From: Verrucomicrobiota bacterium
GTDB lineage: Bacteria; Verrucomicrobiota; Verrucomicrobiia; Verrucomicrobiales; DEV007
Assembly: GCA_013152075.1 (NCBI GenBank)
Contig: JAADHD010000362.1
Span: 1 to 7,553, forward strand
DNA: 7,553 bases
Direction: 5' to 3'
In this document: positions 1-5,959 of the stretch, one piece after another
Layout: each line of letters opens with the position of its first letter
Position numbering within the stretch: the first letter of the stretch is position 1
Notes under the pieces: generated by a model
What the model saw: only the letters and a program-made list of their open reading frames with translations
The model's database searches: none
Told to the model about the DNA's origin: nothing
Made by a program: the position numbers and the translations under genes

Positions 1-1
1 T

Positions 2-508
2 CGTATCCCGGCCCAGGTCGACGTCGGCTTCGGCGACTCCATCACACCGAAGGCTAGACGGGTAAAATGGCCCATGCCGCTCGATTTTGCGAGCGTTCCA
101 CTCCAAGTCTATTGCGCCGAAACTTCGATTGCTGAAAAACTCCACGCGGCGGTGATCCTCGATAGCGCCAACAGCAGGATGAAGGATTTTTTCGACATTT
201 ACTGGCTCAGTAATCATCAAAAATTCGAATCCACCCGCCTCCACGGCGCGATCCAAGCCACATTCAAACGGCGAGACACTCAGGTGCCGGTGGAAACCCC
301 ACTCGCCTACACAAACACCTTTGCGTCATCACCCGACAAGCAAATCCAGTGGAGGGCCTTCTTGAAAAAGAGCCGACTGGAGCCACTTGAGTTCACACAG
401 ACCATTGAGCGTATTTCCCAATTCCTCTCGCCACTTCTCACTGGCGCGGCGCGAGATAAAACGTGGACCCCTGAAACCGGCTGGAAACCCAAAGAATCAT
501 CATCGTGA
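2..508 (+). CDS. AbiEii/AbiGii-type nucleotidyltransferase toxin, C-terminal part (5' end outside window)
   Basis: The frame is open from base 2 with no start required, so this is the last 168 residues of a gene that begins upstream. The visible part matches the C-terminal half of the AbiEii/AbiGii (DUF1814) family: a D-V-G-F-G-D strand near the window edge, then the conserved block with I-A-E-K-L-H-A, and N-S-R-M-K-D-F-F-D-I-Y about 20 residues later. Family members are toxin nucleotidyltransferases of type IV toxin-antitoxin or abortive-infection systems and usually follow an AbiEi-type antitoxin gene. The catalytic N-terminal GS and D-x-D motifs would lie upstream and cannot be checked, nor can the antitoxin. 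The first internal ATG, at 74, falls inside the conserved domain and is not the real start. Codons often end in C and the coding strand has more C than G, unlike the genes after 1536, which fits an acquired gene. Family call is confident; activity is unknown. Confidence 0.85.
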   Translation, partial: RIPAQVDVGFGDSITPKARRVKWPMPLDFASVPLQVYCAETSIAEKLHAAVILDSANSRMKDFFDIYWLSNHQKFESTRLHGAIQATFKRRDTQVPVETPLAYTNTFASSPDKQIQWRAFLKKSRLEPLEFTQTIERISQFLSPLLTGAARDKTWTPETGWKPKESSS

Positions 509-570
509 GCACCGGTGCCACAGAAAAAGCCTTAGTCCCACTGAGCAGGCGATGTATCATCCAACGTAGA

Positions 571-613
571 GCGACGACATTGCTAACTTGATGGCGTCGC
601 GATCACATCGCGA
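571..613. repeat. Two overlapping REP-like hairpins
   Basis: The first inverted repeat pairs GCGACGACAT (571-580) with ATGGCGTCGC (591-600), 9 of 10 positions complementary, around a 10-base loop. The second is perfect: TCGCGAT (597-603) and ATCGCGA (607-613) around CAC. The arms overlap, so the two structures are mutually exclusive. There is no T-run after either, so an intrinsic terminator is not supported. The position coincides with the point where the neighbouring ATPase remnant loses similarity to its family, which fits insertion of, or recombination at, a repetitive extragenic palindrome. The REP-like label is inferred from shape only. Confidence 0.45.
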
Positions 614-830
614 AGCAGCAAGACGTCGATGTACCCTTGCAGCAGTGTTGGTGGAGCAGGGAAAGTCCTTGAGCTTCGGGGAAGCCTCCCTGTTGAACAT
701 AGAGAGCGAATAAATGGTCGATCCGGGCGGCTTGCTTTCTGGTTAGGTTTGGGGGGTGGTCGGGAACGTTCTTCGGTAAGGTGTAGCCTGCCGAAGTCTT
801 GGCGAAGGTGCTGCATGGGGTGCTTGTCAT
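583..830 (-). pseudogene. Remnant of AAA-type ATPase with DUF4143 (frameshifted, truncated)
   Basis: On the minus strand one frame reads a block ending in DHLFALYVQQGGFPEAQGLS (about 664-730). A second frame then continues with LLQGYIDVLLLRDVI (about 602-645) to a TAG at 583-585. Joined, these match in order and spacing the conserved segment of the DUF4143-containing AAA ATPase family, where GGFPEAQ is followed by LLQGYVDxxxLRDVIER. The two halves are out of register by one frame near base 645, so the reading frame is broken. The Walker A and B region expected upstream and the long C-terminal domain after RDVIER are both absent, so only a small central piece survives. Similarity upstream of about 760 is too weak to place the 5' limit. 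Intact members are common accessory-genome ATPases of uncertain role. No function is expected from this fragment. Confidence 0.6.
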
Positions 831-874
831 TGACGATGGCTGCGGCGATTGCGCACTTTCAGTGCTGAATATGT

Positions 875-898
875 TGAAACCCTGAAACCCTGAAACCC
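875..898. repeat. Three tandem copies of TGAAACCC
   Basis: TGAAACCC occurs three times without interruption or mismatch at 875-882, 883-890 and 891-898. The last CCC also forms the outer end of the palindrome that follows, so the short repeat runs directly into it. Probably a slippage product at the edge of the repeat element. Confidence 0.8.
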
Positions 899-914
899 AA
901 GGCGTTGCCTTGGG
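896..914. repeat. Perfect 8-bp palindrome with 3-base loop (REP-like)
   Basis: CCCAAGGC (896-903) and GCCTTGGG (907-914) are exact reverse complements around GTT, giving a stable GC-rich hairpin on either strand. The downstream sequence is not a T-run, so a Rho-independent terminator is not supported. Its final GGG is also the start of the 74-bp tandem repeat. Similar short palindromes flank IS200-like/RAYT transposase genes in PVC bacteria as far as I recall, but no such gene is present here, so any REP identity is inferred. Confidence 0.6.
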
Positions 915-1096
915 CTATCTCATGTCGCCCCTTCGGGACTTCGGAAACCTTGCACCACCCCAAGCGAATGTATCGCCGCAGTTGAGGGCTATCTCATGCC
1001 GCCCCTTCGGGACTTCGGAAACTTTGCACCACCCCAAGCGAATGTATCGCCGCAGTTGAGGGCTATCTCATGTCGCCCCTTCGGGACTTCGGAAAC
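912..1096. repeat. 74-bp direct tandem repeat, 2.5 copies
   Basis: Copy A covers 912-985, copy B 986-1059, and a half copy C 1060-1096. A and B differ at two positions: T/C in CATGtCGCC versus CATGcCGCC, and C/T at the first base of the second half. C matches the first half of A exactly. Each unit splits into two 37-bp halves: one beginning GGGCTATCTCATG and containing CCCCTTCGGG and ACTTCGG, and one containing GCACCACCCCAAGCGAATG. The halves are not related to each other. High identity implies recent duplication. No open frame or protein similarity was seen. Confidence 0.9.
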
Positions 1097-1231
1097 CAGT
1101 GAGAGTGAATGTAACTTTTCCGTAACTATTGCCTGTTTTTTTAAGCAGCGCTAGACAGGCTGTTGCACTGCGTTTGGCTCAGGTAGTTAAAAGGTAGCCA
1201 GTGCGGCAGATTTGAAAATTTTTTAGAGAAC

Positions 1232-1412
1232 TCTCGCAAAGGCCGCTAAGAATCGCCAAGGATTTTAAGGCATATTCAAATGAGGCATTCATAGTTTGAG
1301 CGATTCCATTTTTCATCAGAAATTCACCGAATTTTAAAACTACTCATTTTGCCAATTTTATATTCTTTTCCCGTATTTCTTATCTTTGCGATTCTTGGCG
1401 ACCTTTGCGAGA
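1232..1412. repeat. Long imperfect inverted repeat around an AT-rich core (MITE-like candidate)
   Basis: The arm at 1232-1260 (TCTCGCAAAGG...) matches the reverse complement of 1384-1412 at 26 of 29 positions, with single mismatches at three scattered sites. The 123-base core (1261-1383) is AT-rich and has no open frame or gene similarity. An AGAAC motif occurs just outside both arms at slightly different distance, so the element may extend a few bases. Arms of the CGCAAAG/GCCAAGAATCGC kind resemble dispersed repeats seen in many environmental bacterial genomes. It could be a non-autonomous mobile element or a transcribed stem. No target-site duplication could be defined with confidence. Confidence 0.6.
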
Positions 1413-1535
1413 AAAGTTCTTCAGGCATATGCTACCGCTTGGCACTTGAATAGTTACACCTTTCCTGTGATCAAAGGGGGATTCTCTTGAGATGCTTGAG
1501 CTTGCCGCAGTGAGTGGGGCATGTAGATTGCCGCC

Positions 1536-3149
1536 ATGAAGCGGATTAGATTTGCGCATTTTTTTATGATGGCAATGACCTTGAGCGGGTTTTGCCAATG
1601 GGATTCGATTCTGCGGGCTGCTGATAAAGACTCCCGTCCCAACATCCTGCTGATCATGGTCGATGACATGGGATACTCGGACATTGGCTGTTATGGGGGA
1701 GAGGTCGATACGCCTAATCTGGATCGACTGGCGGCGGGAGGATTACGCTTCACTCAATTTTATAACACCGGTCGTTGTTGGCCGACACGGGCGGCTCTGA
1801 TGACCGGGCGATATCCGCATGATGTGGGACACGCGATGATGTTCGGCCGTGATGCGCCGCGAGCTTATCATGGCTTGAGCAAAGAGCGAGCGCTGATGAT
1901 TCCTGAAGTATTGAAACCCTTGGGGTACCGAAATTATCACGTTGGAAAGTGGCATTTGCAAAGTCGGGACAAGGAGGCGGCAGGTGCTGCATCATGGCCA
2001 CTTGGGCGTGGTTTTGACCGTTCGTATTGTGTGAAGCGTCAGGATAACTTTTTCAATCCGAAGCTGATGCTGGACGAGCATTTTTCGATCAAGCGACCGG
2101 GGGATGATGACCCTGATTATTACATCACCACAGCGTTTACCAAACGTACGATTCACTATTTGGACGAACACAAGACTTATCACAGCGACGAGCCTTTTTT
2201 CATCTACCTGGCTCATACTGCGCCGCACTTTCCGCTGCACGCTCCGGCGCAGGATGTGGCGAGATTTCGCGAACGCTATCGAGTGGGGTGGGATGTTATT
2301 CGTCAGCAGCGATTGGAGCGGATGGAGAAGATGGGAATATTGAAGGCGAAGTTATCGGCACGTGATGCGGATGCGGTGGCATGGGATTCCTTGTCAGCCG
2401 AAGAACAGGATGAATGGTCGGGGCGCATGGCGGTTCATGCGGCGATGATTTACCGAGTTGATGTGGGGATTGGAAAAATTGTGCAGAAGTTAAAGTCGAT
2501 AGGAGAGCTGGACAATACCTTGATCCTGTTTCTTTCTGATAACGGGGCGAGTGCGGAGTATATTGTTCGAGGCGACGGCAATGATGCGAAAGCCGCTCTC
2601 GGTAGCGGGGGGACTTATCGAACTCTGGAAGTGGCATGGGCGAATGCCTCCAATACCCCTTTCCGGTACCACAAAATATGGGCGCATGAGGGCGGGATTT
2701 CCACTCCCTTGATTGCTTTCTGGCCGACAGGAATAAAAAACAAAGGCGAGCTGACAAATGAATTGGGACATGTGGTCGACGTGTTGCCGACGGTGGTGGA
2801 GTTGGCTGGCGGAAAACCAGATCAGGAGGTTGCTGGACGCAGTTTGGTAGCGGTTTTGCGCGGAGAGGGGAAGATGGGTCCCGAGCGGTCGATATACTGG
2901 GAACACCAGGGCAATCGAGCGATTCGCCAGGGTGATTGGAAATTGGTGGCCGTGAACGGGGGAAAATGGGAGATGTATAATCTGGCTGAAGACCGCAGTG
3001 AGACTAATGATTTGATCGACGTTGAAACCGCGCGAGCCGAAGGTATGAAAATCAGCTGGAAAAAATGGGCAGATAAGCAGGGGGTGTTGCCTTGGGATGA
3101 TTTGAAAAAGTGGCGGCCAAATTATTCGAAGGATTACCGGATGAAGTGA
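1536..3149 (+). CDS. Secreted arylsulfatase (type I, formylglycine-dependent)
   Basis: This 537-residue protein hydrolyses sulfate esters, probably on extracellular polysaccharide or glycoprotein. Residues 1-29 form a signal peptide (basic start, hydrophobic FFMMAMTLSGF, likely cleavage near LRAA), so it acts in the periplasm or outside. The alkaline-phosphatase/sulfatase fold starts at PNILLIMVDDMG with metal-ligand aspartates D43 and D44. The signature C81-W-P-T-R85-A-A-L-M-T-G-R supplies C81 for conversion to formylglycine. Other expected active-site blocks are GKWH (K138, H140), the APHFP block, SDNG (D335, N336) and K380 before HEGG (384-387). A segment with GWDVIRQQRL and a C-terminal WKKWADKQGVLPWD ending are typical of arylsulfatases related to AtsA/AslA, and the length is normal. 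A maturation enzyme must be encoded elsewhere. The start at 1536 gives a proper signal peptide but no clear ribosome-binding site. The natural substrate cannot be read from sequence. Tryptophan at the second signature position is uncommon. Confidence 0.93.
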   Translation: MKRIRFAHFFMMAMTLSGFCQWDSILRAADKDSRPNILLIMVDDMGYSDIGCYGGEVDTPNLDRLAAGGLRFTQFYNTGRCWPTRAALMTGRYPHDVGHAMMFGRDAPRAYHGLSKERALMIPEVLKPLGYRNYHVGKWHLQSRDKEAAGAASWPLGRGFDRSYCVKRQDNFFNPKLMLDEHFSIKRPGDDDPDYYITTAFTKRTIHYLDEHKTYHSDEPFFIYLAHTAPHFPLHAPAQDVARFRERYRVGWDVIRQQRLERMEKMGILKAKLSARDADAVAWDSLSAEEQDEWSGRMAVHAAMIYRVDVGIGKIVQKLKSIGELDNTLILFLSDNGASAEYIVRGDGNDAKAALGSGGTYRTLEVAWANASNTPFRYHKIWAHEGGISTPLIAFWPTGIKNKGELTNELGHVVDVLPTVVELAGGKPDQEVAGRSLVAVLRGEGKMGPERSIYWEHQGNRAIRQGDWKLVAVNGGKWEMYNLAEDRSETNDLIDVETARAEGMKISWKKWADKQGVLPWDDLKKWRPNYSKDYRMK

Positions 3150-3231
3150 AGGGGATGGATCGCGGGAAATTGCAAATGGATAACGAATAGATAGCTTGGC
3201 TTAGTGGACAGGGAATAACCCGATATTTAAG

Positions 3232-4233
3232 ATGGATTTGTTGTTGTTTAAAAAAGTGGTTTCTCAGTTTTTGCACCCGGTTCCGGTGGTGTTGACGATA
3301 CTGTTAATGAGTTGGCTATTGCTGGTTTGGTCAAGATGGCGGAATCGGAGTTTGCTGCCGTCTGGAGCAGATGTGATGGATGATTACAGTGTGCCCAAAA
3401 AGAAAAGGCGGCCCGGCTGTCTGGGGATGGCACTATTTTTTACAGGCATTATGTTGCTCTACTGGTGCAGTACTGGATTGCTGGTGAATCAGCTGTTTTA
3501 TACCTTGGAACGACAATACCCGCCGCTTCAATTTGAGGATGCCAAGGTGCGTGAATTGGAACCGGAATTCATCGTCATTTTATCGGGAGGGCATGTTTAT
3601 TATCCCGAGCGCCCTATTACGTCACGGATTGCCGGGGCATCGATGGCTCGTTTGGTTGAAGGGCTCCGGATACATAAACTATTTCCTAATTCCAAGGTGG
3701 TAATCACAGGAGGAGTGATGAAGGAAGGATGGCCGTCCGTAGCGGCCGAGATGGGGGAGGTGGCTAAAATTCTGGGTTTGGAAGGAGATGTGATATTGGA
3801 AGAAAATGCCAGAAATACCAGAGAGAATGCGAAATTGTTGAAAACTGTTTTGCAGGACAAGCCATTCATTTTGGTGACATCGGGTTATCATATGCCGCGA
3901 GCGATGGGATTGTTCCATGGGCAAGGCTTGAACCCGATCGCTTCATCCGCAGATATCATGAGGTGGCCAAGAACGAATTACAAACACGATCAGCTACTTC
4001 CCAGGGGAGGAAATTTGGCTAATATGAACACGGCACTTCACGAATACATAGGTTACCTGTGGGCAATGATGCGTGGGCAGATTGGTAGGGTTTCGGAGCT
4101 TGAGAGTTTGCCTGTGGAAAAAGAACCGGAACCACAGCTTGAGGAAATCATACCGATACCGAAAGAGGATAAAGCGGAAGATAAGCCGGACACAGAATCA
4201 ACTGACGAGAAGAAGAACTTTGTAGAGAGATGA
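3232..4233 (+). CDS. Membrane-anchored DUF218 (YdcF/ElyC-like) protein
   Basis: A 333-residue protein with two predicted membrane spans, about residues 16-33 and 63-85, joined by a basic stretch with KKKRR (56-60). A DUF218 domain follows from about 113 to 270. Visible family motifs are ILSGG (116-120), ITGG, E191-N-A-R-N-T-R-E-N199 and TSGYHMPRA (from 216). The layout of two N-terminal helices plus DUF218 is that of ElyC/YdcF-like proteins; in E. coli, ElyC affects peptidoglycan and lipid-carrier metabolism, and the biochemical activity of the domain is unsettled. The last 45 or so residues are a charged, Pro/Glu/Lys-rich tail, probably disordered and lineage-specific. The gene lies 82 bp after the sulfatase and 58 bp before the acetylesterase. 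No good Shine-Dalgarno precedes ATG 3232, but the start gives a complete first helix. Domain call is strong; role in envelope homeostasis is inferred. Confidence 0.88.
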   Translation: MDLLLFKKVVSQFLHPVPVVLTILLMSWLLLVWSRWRNRSLLPSGADVMDDYSVPKKKRRPGCLGMALFFTGIMLLYWCSTGLLVNQLFYTLERQYPPLQFEDAKVRELEPEFIVILSGGHVYYPERPITSRIAGASMARLVEGLRIHKLFPNSKVVITGGVMKEGWPSVAAEMGEVAKILGLEGDVILEENARNTRENAKLLKTVLQDKPFILVTSGYHMPRAMGLFHGQGLNPIASSADIMRWPRTNYKHDQLLPRGGNLANMNTALHEYIGYLWAMMRGQIGRVSELESLPVEKEPEPQLEEIIPIPKEDKAEDKPDTESTDEKKNFVER

Positions 4234-4291
4234 GCGATTGGTAGCAATAAAAGCGTGACTTTTTCGGTCTTATTCCGAGAGTATCTGGAAT

Positions 4292-5896
4292 ATGAGGATT
4301 CGGAATTGTTTTTTATATATTCGAAAAGTTGCTGTGTTGTTTCTGGTTTTCGGTTTGCTATCGGCAAGCGGGCTCCGGGCGGAGTTGAAATTGCACTCGT
4401 TGTTCACAGATCATGTGGTGTTGCAACAGGGGATGGCGGTGCCGGTGTGGGGGCAGGCAAATCCGGAAGAGAATGTTGAGGTCGACTTTGCCGGGCAAAA
4501 GGTGAAAACCAAAGCGGCAGCAGATGGGCGTTGGATGGTGTTGTTACAAGCTCTGCCGATGAACGCTGAGCCTGCAGAGTTGAAGGTGACGGCGGGCAAA
4601 GAGAGCGTGGTCATCAAAGATGTGCTGGTCGGGGAAGTGTGGCTTTGCTCGGGTCAGTCGAATATGGGGATGTCGGTATCGCGGTCATTCGAGGCAGAGA
4701 AGACGGAGGAAGCAGCGGGTAAGGGAACTTATGGGATGGTTCGACTATTCCGCGTACCGGTTCGCGGTGAAAACGAAAGGCAATCAGAGGTGGATGCGCT
4801 ATGGGCGGTTTGTGACGCCGAGAGTGTGATGAGTTTTTCAGCCGCCGGCTTTTATTTTGGACGGGCCTTGAACCGCGATATGAAAGTTCCGGTGGGTTTG
4901 ATCCAGAGTGCGATGGGAGGAACCAATGTCTATTCGTGGCTCAATAACGAAACCTATCGAGAGAATCCGGTGGCCAAAGAGAGTCGGGAGTATTTCGACC
5001 TGGCGGTGAAAAATTATCCCAAGGCCAAGGGCTTGCACGAGAAGAGCATGGCTGAGTGGCGTGAAAAACTAAAAACAGCCAATCAGGCAGGCACAAAAGT
5101 GGCGGGAAAGGCACCGCGGGAGCCGATGGGGCCGACGCATGTCAAACGACCGACCGGACTTTACAATGCAATGGTTGCGCCATTGCAGCCTTACGCGATC
5201 AAGGGGGCGATCTGGTATCAGGGAGAAGCGAATTCGCGTCCACCCTTTGCCTCCAATTACGAGGAGCTGATGCTGGCGATGGTTGAAGGTTGGCGGCAGG
5301 ATTGGGTAACTCAACTGCCTGGCAAGGAGGTGAAAAAAGATTTCCCGTTTTATCTAGTGCAATTGCCAAATTTTGCCGGAGGGCATGCTCAGGGCTGGCC
5401 GGTGATCCGTGAGCAGATGTTGAAATTCTGGCAGGAGGGAAAGAATACGGGGATGGCGGTTGCCATCGATGTCGGCGAGGCCAAGGATATTCATCCGCGA
5501 AATAAAATTCCAGTAGGGGAGCGCCTGGCTCGTTTTGCTCGTGGCAATGTTTACGGTGAGGATCTGGTTTATTCGGGGCCGATCTATGAATCGATGGTCG
5601 TGGAGGATTCATCTATCGTGGTGAAATTCGCCCATGCCGGAGGAGGGCTGAAAAGCGCGGATGGCCAGGCGTTGCGTCATTTTTCAGTGGCGGGTGCGGA
5701 CGGGAAGTTTGTAGAGGCTGAGGCTAAGATCACTGCAAAGGATACTCTAGTGATCACAAGTGAAAAGGTGAAGGAGCCGCGTGCGGTGCGTTATGCCTGG
5801 GCGAGTAATCCTGAGAAAATAAATTTTTACAATGCTGAGGAGCTTCCGGCATCGCCATTTAGAACGGATAATTGGGATGCGATGGTTGATGAATGA
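4292..5896 (+). CDS. Secreted sialate O-acetylesterase family protein (SGNH/SASA)
   Basis: The 534-residue product belongs to the sialate O-acetylesterase family, carbohydrate esterases that remove acetyl groups from sialic acids or, in many environmental bacteria, from other acetylated glycans. Residues 1-30 are a signal peptide ending LRA, followed by the family's typical opening (LHSLFTDHVVLQQ, then VPVWGQA) of a beta-rich N-terminal domain. The SGNH catalytic domain shows GQSNM with nucleophile S123, WYQGE (308-312), and D399-I-H401-P followed by NK, supplying the catalytic Asp/His pair. These motifs and the length agree with an intact enzyme. Combined with the nearby secreted sulfatase, the likely substrate is a decorated extracellular glycan; sialic acid itself cannot be assumed, since no sialidase or sialic-acid catabolic gene is present. 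It ends 63 bp before the preferred thioesterase start (3 bp before the longer alternative), so co-transcription with downstream genes is possible. Confidence 0.92.
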   Translation: MRIRNCFLYIRKVAVLFLVFGLLSASGLRAELKLHSLFTDHVVLQQGMAVPVWGQANPEENVEVDFAGQKVKTKAAADGRWMVLLQALPMNAEPAELKVTAGKESVVIKDVLVGEVWLCSGQSNMGMSVSRSFEAEKTEEAAGKGTYGMVRLFRVPVRGENERQSEVDALWAVCDAESVMSFSAAGFYFGRALNRDMKVPVGLIQSAMGGTNVYSWLNNETYRENPVAKESREYFDLAVKNYPKAKGLHEKSMAEWREKLKTANQAGTKVAGKAPREPMGPTHVKRPTGLYNAMVAPLQPYAIKGAIWYQGEANSRPPFASNYEELMLAMVEGWRQDWVTQLPGKEVKKDFPFYLVQLPNFAGGHAQGWPVIREQMLKFWQEGKNTGMAVAIDVGEAKDIHPRNKIPVGERLARFARGNVYGEDLVYSGPIYESMVVEDSSIVVKFAHAGGGLKSADGQALRHFSVAGADGKFVEAEAKITAKDTLVITSEKVKEPRAVRYAWASNPEKINFYNAEELPASPFRTDNWDAMVDE

Positions 5897-5959
5897 TAAA
5901 TGATAGATGTTAACATGGGATTGACTCGGAGAGAACGTGGTCAGACAGTTACTAGATTG

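Larger units (their letters stand above)
509..1535. other. Gene-poor, repeat-rich intergenic stretch
   Basis: No intact gene is supported across about 1 kb between the AbiEii-type gene and the sulfatase gene. The stretch holds a frameshifted ATPase remnant, two overlapping hairpins, a triple 8-bp repeat joined to a perfect palindrome, a 74-bp tandem repeat and a long inverted repeat, each listed separately. The interval 1261-1383 is strongly AT-rich. No tRNA or recognisable structured RNA was found. The interval 1413-1535 before the sulfatase start shows no clear -35/-10 pair. The pattern suggests a site of repeated insertion and decay. Confidence 0.7.

Noticed and set aside
509..518. GCACCGGTGC palindrome after the AbiEii-type stop as a terminator
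   Set aside because: It is a 10-bp palindrome without a loop and is not followed by a T-run; hairpin formation is unlikely.
629..868. Plus-strand 79-codon open frame over the ATPase remnant
   Set aside because: It shows no family similarity, and the recognisable protein blocks are on the opposite strand in two frames.
912..1096. Possible CRISPR array (37-bp repeats with 37-bp spacers)
   Set aside because: The two would-be spacers are the same sequence apart from one base, so this is a 74-bp tandem repeat. No cas gene is nearby.
1127..1160. Terminator-like TTGCCTG with seven Ts, and GCCTG...CAGGC inverted repeat
   Set aside because: The T-run lies inside the loop rather than after the stem, and the stem is only five pairs with a loop of about 20 bases.
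1502..1529. Possible promoter TTGCCG with 16-base spacing to TAGATT before the sulfatase
   Set aside because: Both boxes match consensus poorly, and transcription would begin about at the ATG, leaving no leader. Not strong enough to list.
2296..2906. Long minus-strand open frames of 138-153 codons inside the sulfatase gene
   Set aside because: They are antisense shadows of a well-supported gene, rich in Pro/Arg/Ser/His with no recognisable domain.
1536..5896. Complete polysaccharide utilisation locus
   Set aside because: No glycoside hydrolase, SusC/D or TonB receptor, sugar transporter or regulator is visible, so only two decoration-removing enzymes can be claimed.
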